Source: Candidatus Calditenuaceae archaeon
Lineage (GTDB): Archaea > Thermoproteota > Nitrososphaeria_A > Caldarchaeales > Calditenuaceae
Length of the DNA stretch: 55,771 nt
Direction: 5' to 3'
NCBI GenBank assembly: GCA_025058225.1
Contig: JANXEE010000030.1
Location: 1-55,771 of the forward strand
The position numbers were made by a program, and so were the translations under genes. Shown piece after piece: positions 8,512 to 16,393 of this stretch. The notes under the pieces are model-generated. The model did no database searches. It saw only the letters and a list, made by a program, of their open reading frames with translations, and was not told the origin of the DNA. Position 1 is the first letter of the stretch, and each line of letters begins with the position of its first letter.

Positions 8512-8991
8512 ATGTCGCAGCCGTTCAGGAGGGCCCTCAGGACGATAACCTACGGCCTCTACGTGCTCACCGTGAGGTCCGGTGACGAAGTCTCCGCGTC
8601 AACGATCAACTTCCTCACGCAGACCAGCCTCGATCCGCCGCTGGTCGTGGTGGCCCTGAAACGCGACAGCCGCACCCAGCAGCTCGCCGACAGGGCAGGT
8701 TCCTTCGCGCTCAACGTCCTCGCCTCGGACCAGAAGCAGGTAGCCGCGGACTTCTTCAAACCGACCCGCGTCGAGGGTGACTCGCTCAACGGCCACAGGA
8801 CCAAGCCGTCGAGGAGGTTCAACCATCCGGTGCTCGAGGAGGCGGCCGCGTGGTTCGAGTGCAGGGTGGTCCAGAAGGTCGACATCGGAGACCACGTACC
8901 TTACCTGGCCGAGGCTGTCGACGGCGAGGTCGTGAGGGAGGTCCCCAGGTATCTGGTGATGTGGGACACGGGCTGGTATTACGGCGGATGA
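8512..8991 (+). CDS. Flavin reductase-like, FMN-binding split-barrel protein
   Basis: 159 aa, ATG start. It has the flavin-reductase-like domain: an N-terminal F-R-R-A-L-R-T-I-T-Y-G-L-Y-V-L-T strand-helix, S-A-S-T-I-N-F-L-T-Q-T-S near residue 30, D-P-P-L-V-V-V-A-L-K, and S-F-A-L-N-V-L-A-S near 65. These are the FMN phosphate and ring contacts in HpaC/FlaRed proteins. It probably supplies reduced flavin or reduces another cofactor in the cytosol; the partner enzyme is not adjacent. It is monocistronic with its own TATA box. Confidence 0.85.
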   Translation: MSQPFRRALRTITYGLYVLTVRSGDEVSASTINFLTQTSLDPPLVVVALKRDSRTQQLADRAGSFALNVLASDQKQVAADFFKPTRVEGDSLNGHRTKPSRRFNHPVLEEAAAWFECRVVQKVDIGDHVPYLAEAVDGEVVREVPRYLVMWDTGWYYGG

Positions 8992-9172
8992 GCGGTCTGG
9001 GTCTTCGGCTCTGTCGGGAACGGATCGTCAGCTAATGACCCCATTTACATCACCGTTGTCACAGTTAGTTCGCAAGGGACCTTCAGAGCGCCCCTCCTCG
9101 CGCCTCAACTCGAAAATCTCGATGGCTTAGGACGGAAAACTCGTGCCCCGGGCTCAGGAGCGGAACTCCGGT

Positions 9173-9517
9173 TCAAGACGACCTCTTCAGCAGCCCGAGC
9201 CCGTCCCTGATCACGACGCCGACCGTCAGGGCCTCTTCCGCCAGCGGCGTCCCCAGCCTCACCTGCCTCCCGAACTCCTCGGGCGTCAGGGGAATGACCT
9301 CGAGGGCCGGGCCCGCCTTTACCGCCTCGGAGAGCTGGTCGAACCTCCTGAGCGGGTTCCGGTCGAAGTTCGGCGAGACGACGAGCAGGTCCACGTCGCT
9401 CCAAGCGTTGAAGTCGCCCCTCGCGTAGGATCCGACGACCACCGCCGTGACCGGGCCCAGGACCTCCTCCGCGAGCTCGACGAACCTCCGGGCCGACTCG
9501 AGGGCGGCAGCCTTCAT
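9173..9517 (-). CDS. MNT-type minimal nucleotidyltransferase (antitoxin of HEPN/MNT pair)
   Basis: 114 aa from ATG 9517. A DNA polymerase beta-like motif is clear: G-S-Y-A-R-G-D near residue 29 followed by S-D-V-D-L-L-V, giving the G-S/D-x-D metal site. The C-terminus is short, as in stand-alone MNT proteins. The start overlaps the HEPN stop by 4 nt (ATGA). MNT proteins of such pairs can neutralise HEPN toxins by AMPylation or related modification; that role is inferred from the pairing. Confidence 0.85.
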   Translation of the reverse strand: MKAAALESARRFVELAEEVLGPVTAVVVGSYARGDFNAWSDVDLLVVSPNFDRNPLRRFDQLSEAVKAGPALEVIPLTPEEFGRQVRLGTPLAEEALTVGVVIRDGLGLLKRSS

Positions 9518-9927
9518 CCGGCGCCTCTCCTCAGCGACCTCCACCTCTCCTCCACCCACTTCAGGACCCTCTCAGCCCTCTCTAAGCCCTCGCGCCCCTC
9601 GCTCTCGGAAAAGTATTCCTCGGGGACCCCCGAATGCCAGACGTCGGGATAACGGGTGACCGTGTAGTACTTGTCGAGCCTCCTGCAGTCCTCCAGAACG
9701 TCTTCGTCGTCACCTACCAGCCTCATGACCTCCTCGCACAGTCTCTTCAGGCTGTGGCCGTACGCCGGGCGCCCGAGCCCCCAGAGGATGGCCTTCAGGG
9801 CCTTCTCCGCGGCCTGATGGGCCTTAAAGCAGGCCCAGTTGTACTCTCCTCCCGCCAGGTCCTTAGCCGCGGAGTCCAGAGTCGCCCTAGAGCTCGCCAT
9901 CCACCTCGCGTACTCCTCGTCGTCCAA
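9514..9927 (-). CDS. HEPN-domain protein (putative RNase toxin)
   Basis: 137 aa, TTG start. It is an all-helical HEPN protein with the family core A-C-F-K-A-H-Q-A-A-E-K-A-L-K-A-I (residues ~32-47), G-H-S-L near 57, and a late R-Y-P-D-V-W-H segment that fits the R-X4-6-H nuclease motif. It is first in the operon with the MNT gene, the typical order. A TATA-like TTTATCAG (minus, 9957-9966) precedes it. It is probably a toxin-antitoxin or stress module. Confidence 0.85.
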   Translation of the reverse strand: MDDEEYARWMASSRATLDSAAKDLAGGEYNWACFKAHQAAEKALKAILWGLGRPAYGHSLKRLCEEVMRLVGDDEDVLEDCRRLDKYYTVTRYPDVWHSGVPEEYFSESEGREGLERAERVLKWVEERWRSLRRGAG

Positions 9928-10282
9928 CTCCCAGCGACGTATCCCGGCGGGACACCCTGATAAACGCAGGGCCCGCGGAAATTCCGGAGGGCCGTTGCTC
10001 TCGCAACGTCATTCGCTCGGCAGCCAGAGACGATTCAGGGGCCGATGGTGACCAGCTGGAGGCTGCGTCACCCACGAGGGCACGCATCGACCCGGACGGG
10101 AGCTCGCGCGCGTGACGACGGTCGCTCAGACCCCACGGAGCCTCTTCACGCTCCCCAGTTACCGCGATACGGGCTCAACGGCCCCTCAGACGGCATCCTC
10201 CTGACTCACCGGGTCTGCACGTACAATCCGACGGCGTTTAACCTTATTACAGGCCCGCGGCGAATCCCGACCGAAGAGGACT
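9928..10282. other. Intergenic region between HEPN and the F420 enzyme
   Basis: 355 bp without a convincing gene. It holds the minus-strand TATA-like element for HEPN near 9957-9966. A plus-strand AT-rich AACCTTATTA at 10242-10251 is the likely TATA box of the F420-type gene that starts at TTG 10283. No repeat or tRNA was seen. Confidence 0.5.
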
Positions 10283-11326
10283 TTGGCCGAGAACAGGACG
10301 CTGAAGCTAGGGTACTGGCTCGCGACCGAGCAGTACGACCCTAGGCAGCTGCTGGAGCTCGCGACTCACGCCACGATCGCCGGCTTCGACGTCCTAGTCC
10401 TCAGCGACCACTTCCACCCCTGGAGGGACACAGGAGGCCAGTCGCCGCACCCGTGGATCGTCATGACCGCGATCGCGGAGCGCTTCAGGGACGTCGAGGT
10501 CGGGACCGCGGTGACGACGCCGCTCTTCAGGTACCACCCGGCGATAGTCGCGCAGGCCTTCGCGACCCTCGACTACCTCTATCCCAACAGGATCTCCCTG
10601 ACCGTGGGGACGGGGCACGCGATGAACGAGGTCCCGCTGGGCTTCAGGTGGCCTGGGTACAAGGAGAAGGTCGAGAGGCTCAGGGAGGCCATCGAGGTGA
10701 TCAAGCTCCTCTGGGAGGGCGACTTCGTCACCTACGAGGGCAAGTACTACCAGCTCAACACCGCGAAGCTCTACACCAAGCCCAAGGGCAAGATCAAGCT
10801 CTTCGTCGCGACCTCGAACGAGGGCGTGGCCAAAATAGCCGGGATGCTCAGCGACGGCATCCTCACCAACCCCAGGGGCATGGAGAACTTCAACTCGATC
10901 ATCAGCGCGCTCGAGGAGGGTGCGAGGTCTGTGGGAAGGGATCCCCTGACGCTCTCGAAGTGCCTGGAGTTCAAGGTCTCCTTCGACCTGGACTACGACA
11001 GGGCCCTGAGGGGCGCGATGTTCTGGGGGTCGACCGCGATTCCGAGGGAGAAGAGGGAGAAGATCTGGGACCCGAGGGTTCTCGAGGCGATGGTGGGGAA
11101 GGAAGAGGAGGAGAAGATCAAGAGGACCTGGCTGATCACCAGCGACCCCGACGACATCTACAAGGCCCTCGGAGAGTTCATGAAGCTCGGTTTCGACAGG
11201 GTCTACATGCACAGCTCCTCCCCCGACGAGGGGAAGTTCCTGAACATGCTGGGCCGCGAGATCCTTCCGTGGCTGAGGGAGTACTACAGAAGCCTCAGGG
11301 TACCGCTCCGTGTAGCACCCGAGTGA
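10283..11326 (+). CDS. F420-dependent LLM-class oxidoreductase (FGD-like)
   Basis: 347 aa, TTG start. It is a luciferase-like TIM barrel with the F420 G6PDH-type signature: L-S-D-H-F-H-P-W near residue 40, T-G-G-Q-S-P-H-P-W just after it, and G-T-G-H-A-M-N-E-V-P near 110. These match the group containing F420-dependent glucose-6-phosphate dehydrogenase and relatives. It transfers hydride between an alcohol or aldehyde-level substrate and coenzyme F420; the substrate is not known. The presence implies F420 synthesis elsewhere in the genome. The following ArsC-like gene overlaps by 4 nt (GTGA). Confidence 0.88.
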   Translation: MAENRTLKLGYWLATEQYDPRQLLELATHATIAGFDVLVLSDHFHPWRDTGGQSPHPWIVMTAIAERFRDVEVGTAVTTPLFRYHPAIVAQAFATLDYLYPNRISLTVGTGHAMNEVPLGFRWPGYKEKVERLREAIEVIKLLWEGDFVTYEGKYYQLNTAKLYTKPKGKIKLFVATSNEGVAKIAGMLSDGILTNPRGMENFNSIISALEEGARSVGRDPLTLSKCLEFKVSFDLDYDRALRGAMFWGSTAIPREKREKIWDPRVLEAMVGKEEEEKIKRTWLITSDPDDIYKALGEFMKLGFDRVYMHSSSPDEGKFLNMLGREILPWLREYYRSLRVPLRVAPE

Positions 11327-11715
11327 GAATCGACTTGCTCAAATTCTATTATCGGAAAGGCTGTAAAACATGCGTGAAGGTAAGGGAGCAGCTGAGGCGT
11401 CGTAGGGTAGAGACTTATCCGATTGAGCTGACCGAGAACGTGCCCTCAGCAGAGGTCATTCAGCAGTTAATCGGGAGGTACGGGCTGGAGAGAGTCGTGA
11501 GGAGGAGGGCTCCGAAGGAACTCAGGGAGAGTATCCTGAAGTCTACGATCGCAGAGGCCGTGAGGTTGCTATCGGAGACCCCGGAAGCCCTCGAGAGGCC
11601 GATACTCGTGGGAGAGCATGGTGCGTTCTTCGCGTGGGACGAGGGGATGGCGAAGCTGCACGGGCTGAGCCTGTTGAGCCCTAGGGCCACCCGACGCAAT
11701 CGGACCGGCAGATGA
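11323..11715 (+). CDS. ArsC/Spx-family thioredoxin-fold protein
   Basis: 130 aa from GTG 11323, which overlaps the F420 gene stop. The N-terminus L-K-F-Y-Y-R-K-G-C-K-T-C-V-K carries a redox C-x-x-C at residues ~13-16, followed by an ArsC-like helix and the conserved late arginine region (E-R-P-I-L-V-G). The fold is that of arsenate reductase/Spx/YffB proteins. C-x-x-C resembles Spx-type or reductase members; an arsenate role is not supported by context. Co-translation with the F420 enzyme suggests a thiol-linked partner function, which is inference. Confidence 0.75.
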   Translation: MRIDLLKFYYRKGCKTCVKVREQLRRRRVETYPIELTENVPSAEVIQQLIGRYGLERVVRRRAPKELRESILKSTIAEAVRLLSETPEALERPILVGEHGAFFAWDEGMAKLHGLSLLSPRATRRNRTGR

Positions 11716-11765
11716 GGGTGCCACACCAACGTCAATACTTAGCCGGACGGATCGCGCACGGTTAC

Positions 11766-12617
11766 TCAGTCCAGATCCTCGAGCTGCGCCATCGGATAGC
11801 TGCCCAGGACCTTGATGAAGAGCGTGTGGTTTGCGAGCTCCGCAAGCGCCTCCTTTACCCGCTCCTCCTCGACGCTGCCCTCCAGATCGACGAAGAAGTG
11901 GTACTGCCAGGGCCTTGCACGTGTGGGACGCGACTCGATCTTAGTGAGGTTGATCCCCCTCTCCGCGAGGGGTCCGAGGGCTCCGTAGAGCGCTCCAGGT
12001 TTGTGGCTGACTGAGAAGATTACGGTCGTCTTCATCCTCTGAGCTGCCTGAGGTGGGCCCCTCCCTACCACGAGGAACCTCGTGTAGTTCCTGCCGTAGT
12101 CCTCGATGCCCCTCGCCAGGACCTTGAGGCCGTAGATCCTCGCGGCCCTCTCGCTGGCTATCGCGGCACACGCGGGGTCACCGCTCTCCCTGACGTACCT
12201 CACCGCACCGGCGGTGTCGTAGAAGCTGATCGGCTCGTAACCTGTCATCGCTATCCAGCTCCTGCACTGACCGAGGGCCTGGGGATGAGAGTAGACTTTC
12301 CTTACGGTGGAGAGGTCCGAGTTCGGAAGCCCGATGAGGCAGTGAACGACCCTGACGTAGACCTCACCGATCACCTTCAACCCCGTCGAGAGGAGAAGGT
12401 CGTAGGCCTCGCCGACACTGCCCTCGATGCTGTTCTCAACCGGGATCACGCCGGCGTCGGCCCTTTGGGACTCAACCGCGTTGAACACTGCCGGCAACGT
12501 CCTCTGGGGCAGCGGCTCGAACTCCTCACCGAAGAACTTTGAAGCGGCCTCGTCGCTATAGGAGCCCAGCTCTCCCTGAAAGGCAACCCTTCTCCGACCA
12601 GAACTCTGAGAAGTCAC
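11766..12617 (-). CDS. pheA: Prephenate dehydratase with ACT domain
   Basis: 283 aa from GTG 12617, four bases overlapping the etfA stop (GTGA). The catalytic domain begins V-A-F-Q-G-E-L-G-S-Y-S and includes P-V-E-N-S-I-E-G-S-V-G and the essential T-R-F (Y-T-R-F-L-V-V, near residue 185). The C-terminal ACT domain has G-A-L-Y-G-A-L and the phenylalanine-binding I-E-S-R-P motif. It converts prephenate to phenylpyruvate and should be feedback-inhibited by Phe. It is a stand-alone dehydratase without chorismate mutase fusion. Confidence 0.95.
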   Translation of the reverse strand: MTSQSSGRRRVAFQGELGSYSDEAASKFFGEEFEPLPQRTLPAVFNAVESQRADAGVIPVENSIEGSVGEAYDLLLSTGLKVIGEVYVRVVHCLIGLPNSDLSTVRKVYSHPQALGQCRSWIAMTGYEPISFYDTAGAVRYVRESGDPACAAIASERAARIYGLKVLARGIEDYGRNYTRFLVVGRGPPQAAQRMKTTVIFSVSHKPGALYGALGPLAERGINLTKIESRPTRARPWQYHFFVDLEGSVEEERVKEALAELANHTLFIKVLGSYPMAQLEDLD

Positions 12618-13543
12618 CTCTTGACCTCCTTCAGCTTCTCCGTCAGAACAGGAAGGAATTGGTAGAGGTCCGCGATCACCGAGTAGTCGGCCTCCTTGTG
12701 TATGGGAGCGTTTGGGTCGCTGTTGACGGCCACTATGACCCTCGACCTCCTGATGCCCACGATGTGCTGCATCTGCCCCGATATCCCCACGGCGACGTAG
12801 AGCTTGGGGCTGACCCACTTCCCCGAGAGGCCGATGTGCCTGTCCTCGGGCATCCATTTGAGGTCGCCGGCTATGGGCCTGCTGCAACCTATCTCTGCGC
12901 CGAGGGCCTTCGCGAGCTCCTCCGCCAGCTTCAGGTCTTCCTTCCTCTTGAAGCCCCTTCCCACCGAGACGACGACCTCTGCCTTCGAAAGGTCCACAGC
13001 GCTCCTCTCGACCTGCCTGACCTCTTTGACGACCCCGTTCGTTGGACCTTCGGCCTTCAGTTCGATGACCTTCGGCTCTACCTGTGAAGACGACTCGGAG
13101 GGTTCGACTCTGCCGGACATGAGGGTTGCGAAGACCGGTGACCCGGAGGCCTCAAGCGTGGCGACGTATCCGCCGCCCAGCACCAGCCTGGATGCCCTGA
13201 CGACTCCGCCCTCGAACGTGAGCTCCAAGCAGTCGGTGACCATCGGCGCCCCGAGGGAGTGTGAGGCCCTCGCGAAGGCCTCCCTGCTGTTCTTCGTGGA
13301 GAGTCCGAGAACCAGCTCCGGCCTCACGTCCTCACAGACCTTCCTGATGGCATGTCCCGCGGCTCTGGGATCCCTGAGCCCTTCCCTTACGACGAACGCC
13401 ACCGTCGCTCCGAACTTCCCCAGCGTCCCAGCGTCCGTTTCAGGACCGGTTAGCGCCGTCACGTGGCCGTACTGCCTGGCCGCAGTCAGCAGCTCCGGAA
13501 CCTCCTCGACGCCGAAGGCCACCGCGACCACCCTGGCCGACAA
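12614..13543 (-). CDS. etfA: Electron transfer flavoprotein alpha subunit
   Basis: 309 aa, TTG start. The C-terminal FAD domain is diagnostic: V-G-I-S-G-Q-M-Q-H-I-V-G-I and V-N-S-D-P-N-A-P-I-H-K-E-A-D-Y (residues ~245-290), then D-L-Y-Q-F-L-P-V-L-T-E-K-L. EtfA normally forms a heterodimer with EtfB and carries electrons from acyl-CoA or other dehydrogenases. No etfB or ETF dehydrogenase gene is adjacent; instead it is coupled to pheA. A minus TATA-like GGTATAGCG lies 23-32 nt upstream (13566-13575). Confidence 0.92.
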   Translation of the reverse strand: MSARVVAVAFGVEEVPELLTAARQYGHVTALTGPETDAGTLGKFGATVAFVVREGLRDPRAAGHAIRKVCEDVRPELVLGLSTKNSREAFARASHSLGAPMVTDCLELTFEGGVVRASRLVLGGGYVATLEASGSPVFATLMSGRVEPSESSSQVEPKVIELKAEGPTNGVVKEVRQVERSAVDLSKAEVVVSVGRGFKRKEDLKLAEELAKALGAEIGCSRPIAGDLKWMPEDRHIGLSGKWVSPKLYVAVGISGQMQHIVGIRRSRVIVAVNSDPNAPIHKEADYSVIADLYQFLPVLTEKLKEVKR

Positions 13544-13640
13544 GCCATCACCCTGCGTACGGTAACGCTATACCCAGAGTTATAACGATGCCGTCCACAG
13601 AACAGATGCCGGGAAGTCGTCGTGTCAGGGCGGAGTTAAC

Positions 13641-13650
13641 AATTTTTAAA
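13641..13650 (+). promoter_or_regulatory. TATA box for the 13683 gene
   Basis: AATTTTTAAA lies 33-42 nt before TTG 13683, one of the strongest TATA-like elements in the window. Confidence 0.55.
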
Positions 13651-13682
13651 ACCTCGGCACACCTATTCACAGGACCGGTACC

Positions 13683-14270
13683 TTGAGGAAGGGGGAGGAT
13701 AGGGCCCCGACACAGGTGACGTTCAGGGGAATAGTCGGCAACATCACGCTGAGCAGAGTGGGGGAGCTGCCGGCGGTCAAGATATCGGTGGTCACCCCGC
13801 AGGGGAAGTCGTCCGAGTTCCACGTCCTCAACCCACCCGACTGGCTGGGTGTCGGCATCTCGGTCGAGGGGGAGTTCCACGAGGCGGTGACGACCAGGGG
13901 CGTCCGGAACGTCGTCGATAACATCAGGAGGGCCTCGGAGCAGGGAGAGATCGAGCTCGCCGAGGTAACGGTGATGAACGTTACCTTCTCTACCACCTCG
14001 GCCATCGTCGAGGGAGTCACACCAGATCAGCGGACCTTCAGCAAGACCATCGACGACAGGGAGCTGATCTCCGAGCTCAAAAGGGGGGTCAAGAAGGTCT
14101 ATGGTGCCTTTCAGGTGACGGGGCAGGTCAGGAGGCTCGTGGCGCTTCTGCCGTACGGAAGGGTGAGGTTCGCCCAGAGGGTGAAGCAGCTCTTCTCGAT
14201 GATCGAGGGTTTTGAAACTCGAGGGTCGCCTGAGGAGCTGATCAGGGACAAGTCCGGTTCTGAGGGCTGA
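13683..14270 (+). CDS. Conserved-looking hypothetical protein, possible OB-like N-terminus
   Basis: 195 aa, TTG start. I do not recognise the family. The first ~75 residues alternate short strands (V-T-F-R-G-I-V-G-N-I-T-L, V-K-I-S-V-V, G-I-S-V-E-G-E-F-H), resembling an OB-like or small beta-barrel domain. The remainder is mixed alpha/beta with a basic C-terminus. There are no cysteine motifs and no membrane segments. Codon use matches the neighbours. The next gene, a Rieske protein, follows after 34 nt. A nucleic-acid-binding role is possible but not shown. Confidence 0.6.
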   Translation: MRKGEDRAPTQVTFRGIVGNITLSRVGELPAVKISVVTPQGKSSEFHVLNPPDWLGVGISVEGEFHEAVTTRGVRNVVDNIRRASEQGEIELAEVTVMNVTFSTTSAIVEGVTPDQRTFSKTIDDRELISELKRGVKKVYGAFQVTGQVRRLVALLPYGRVRFAQRVKQLFSMIEGFETRGSPEELIRDKSGSEG

Positions 14271-14304
14271 AGGTTTTGAGGAGGCTCAACTGGTCCCTGA
14301 GGAG

Positions 14305-14628
14305 TTGACTTGGAAGAGGCTCTGCGACCTCACCACGCTGAGACGAAAAGGCGTGATACGCGTCGACACGGACGATGGCGAGTACTTGGTGGCCCTGATC
14401 GGAGAAAGGGTCTACGTCGCGGACGCGTGGTGCACGCACCAGAAGTCTGACCTCAGCCTCGGGATAACGGAGGGGACCAGGATCAAATGCCCGCTCCATC
14501 AGGCGGTCTTCGAGCTGACAGACGGATCGGTGGTCGAGGGGCCCAGCGGCGAGCCGCCGGACTCGATTCGGCCTCTCAGGACCTACCGCGCCAAAACAGA
14601 GGGCGATGACGTTTACGCCGATCTGTAG
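14305..14628 (+). CDS. Rieske [2Fe-2S] ferredoxin-like protein
   Basis: 107 aa, TTG start. Both cluster boxes are intact: C-T-H-Q-K-S-D-L near residue 47 and C-P-L-H-Q-A-V-F near 64, giving C-x-H and C-x-x-H ligands. There is no signal or membrane anchor, so it is a soluble Rieske-type ferredoxin like those that feed oxygenases or nitrite-reductase-type enzymes. No oxygenase is adjacent. It probably shares a transcript with the hypothetical gene upstream and overlaps convergent pyrG by 16 nt. Confidence 0.9.
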   Translation: MTWKRLCDLTTLRRKGVIRVDTDDGEYLVALIGERVYVADAWCTHQKSDLSLGITEGTRIKCPLHQAVFELTDGSVVEGPSGEPPDSIRPLRTYRAKTEGDDVYADL

Positions 14629-16262
14629 TCGGTCTTGGTGCTGGCGCTGAGAGTCAAACCCCTTAGCCTCTCTTGGGCCCTCTTCAGCGATGCCTCCATC
14701 AAACCTACGAAGGCCTCTTCAGGACGCTCGGCGGTGGAGGAGAACTCCGGATGGTACTGCACCGCTAGGAAGAACGGGTGATCCACTATCTCTATCACCT
14801 CTATCCTCGTCCCGTCAGGGGTGAACCCCGAGAAGACCATCCCCGAGGACCTCAGGGCGTCCCAGTACTCGGTGTTGACTTCGTATCTGTGCCTGTGCCT
14901 CCTCCTGATACTCCTGGAGCCGTAAAGCCTGTGGGCGAGCGTCCCCTCGATCAAGATGACCTCCGACTCTCCGAGCCTCATCGTTCCACCCAAAGCCTTG
15001 AGACCCCTCTGCTCAGGTAGCAGGTCTATCACGGGGTGCGGGGTGTTGGGGTCGATCTCGGTGGAGTTGGCGCCCTCGAGTCCGAGGACGTTCCTCGCGA
15101 ACTCCGCAACTGCCAGCTGCATCCCGAAGCAGATCCCCAGCATCGGGATGCCCCTCGTCCTAGCGTAGTTGATGGCCATGATCTTCCCCTCTGTACCCCT
15201 CTTGCCGAATCCGGGCGCAATGATTATGCCGTCGAACGTCGATAACTTCTCGAGCTGTAACGGATTCTCCTCGAACTCCTCCGTCTCGACGAACTCTATC
15301 TGTGGTCTGGCTCCGAGCGCGACGGCCGCGTGCCATATCGCCTCCTTGATGCTGATGTAGGAGTCCTCAAGTTTCGTGTACTTGCCGCAGAGGGCTATCC
15401 GTACGGGTGTGCTGGCTCTGTCGTAGAGCTCGATCACCCTTTTCCAGCCCGACCAATTCGGTGAGTTGGGGAGTCCCAACTTCTTTGCGATGTAGTCACC
15501 CAGTCCCTGTTCCTCCAGCACCAGCGGCAACCTGTAGACCGGCTGAACGTTGTAGGAGCAGAAGACCGCCTCGATCGGGAGGGTGCCGAAGAGCGCGAGC
15601 TTCCTCCTGACGTCTGTCGATATCATCGTGGGGCTCCTCGCGACCATCACGTCGGGCTGTATCCCGATCCTCCTCAGCTCCTGGAGGGAGTGCTGGAAGG
15701 CCTTAGTCTTCAGCTCCCTCGTGGACTCGTGATAGATCACCAGCGCCACGTGCACGAAGAGCGTCTCCTCCTCCAGCTTCATCTGCCTCGCGGCCTCGTA
15801 GAACGGCAGCCCCTCGATGTCCCCGACGGTTCCACCGATCTCCACTATGACCACATCGGAGCCCCTTCTGTCGGCCACGGCCCTGATCCTCTGCTTGATC
15901 TCGTCGGTGACGTGCGGTATTATCTGGACGCACTGCCCCAAGTAGTCGCCCCGACGCTCCCTCGAGATGACCTCTGAATACACCTGACCCGTGGTGAGGT
16001 TGTTAAGTCTGCTCGTCGGAATACCTAAGAACCTCTCATACCAACCGAGGTCCAGGTCCGCCTCGCTGCCGTCGCTGGTGACGTAGACCTCCCCGTGAAC
16101 GTACGGGTTCATCGTCCCAGCATCAACGTTGACGTAGGGATCGATCTTGAGGAAGTCAACTTTCACCCCTCTCACCGAAAGCATCTTACCGATCGACGAA
16201 GCTATCGTCCCCTTTCCGACGGAGCTGATGACGCCGCCCGTTACGAAGACGTACTTCGGCAC
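14613..16262 (-). CDS. pyrG: CTP synthase
   Basis: 549 aa, GTG start, full length. The N-terminal amidoligase domain has V-F-V-T-G-G-V-I-S-S-V-G-K-G and the D-P-Y-V-N-V-D-A-G-T-M magnesium/nucleotide region. The C-terminal glutaminase has the nucleophile in G-I-C-F-G-M-Q-L (near residue 375) and the H-P-E-F catalytic pair. It makes CTP from UTP, ATP and glutamine in the cytosol. A minus-strand TATA box at 16282-16290 is 20-28 nt upstream, consistent with a leaderless mRNA. Confidence 0.98.
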   Translation of the reverse strand: MPKYVFVTGGVISSVGKGTIASSIGKMLSVRGVKVDFLKIDPYVNVDAGTMNPYVHGEVYVTSDGSEADLDLGWYERFLGIPTSRLNNLTTGQVYSEVISRERRGDYLGQCVQIIPHVTDEIKQRIRAVADRRGSDVVIVEIGGTVGDIEGLPFYEAARQMKLEEETLFVHVALVIYHESTRELKTKAFQHSLQELRRIGIQPDVMVARSPTMISTDVRRKLALFGTLPIEAVFCSYNVQPVYRLPLVLEEQGLGDYIAKKLGLPNSPNWSGWKRVIELYDRASTPVRIALCGKYTKLEDSYISIKEAIWHAAVALGARPQIEFVETEEFEENPLQLEKLSTFDGIIIAPGFGKRGTEGKIMAINYARTRGIPMLGICFGMQLAVAEFARNVLGLEGANSTEIDPNTPHPVIDLLPEQRGLKALGGTMRLGESEVILIEGTLAHRLYGSRSIRRRHRHRYEVNTEYWDALRSSGMVFSGFTPDGTRIEVIEIVDHPFFLAVQYHPEFSSTAERPEEAFVGLMEASLKRAQERLRGLTLSASTKTDYRSA

Positions 16263-16281
16263 GTTTTACATTACATTCGCG

Positions 16282-16290
16282 AGTATTAAG
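16282..16290 (-). promoter_or_regulatory. TATA box for pyrG
   Basis: The minus-strand sequence CTTAATACT lies 20-28 nt before GTG 16262, which fits a leaderless start. Confidence 0.5.
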
Positions 16291-16393
16291 ACTTCGTGGA
16301 CGGTAACGGATCACGACATCTTCAAGGCCTCACCCGAATCAGACCGCTGAGACCCGGCTATACCGGCACTGCATGGACGGCCTCGTCAACCGT

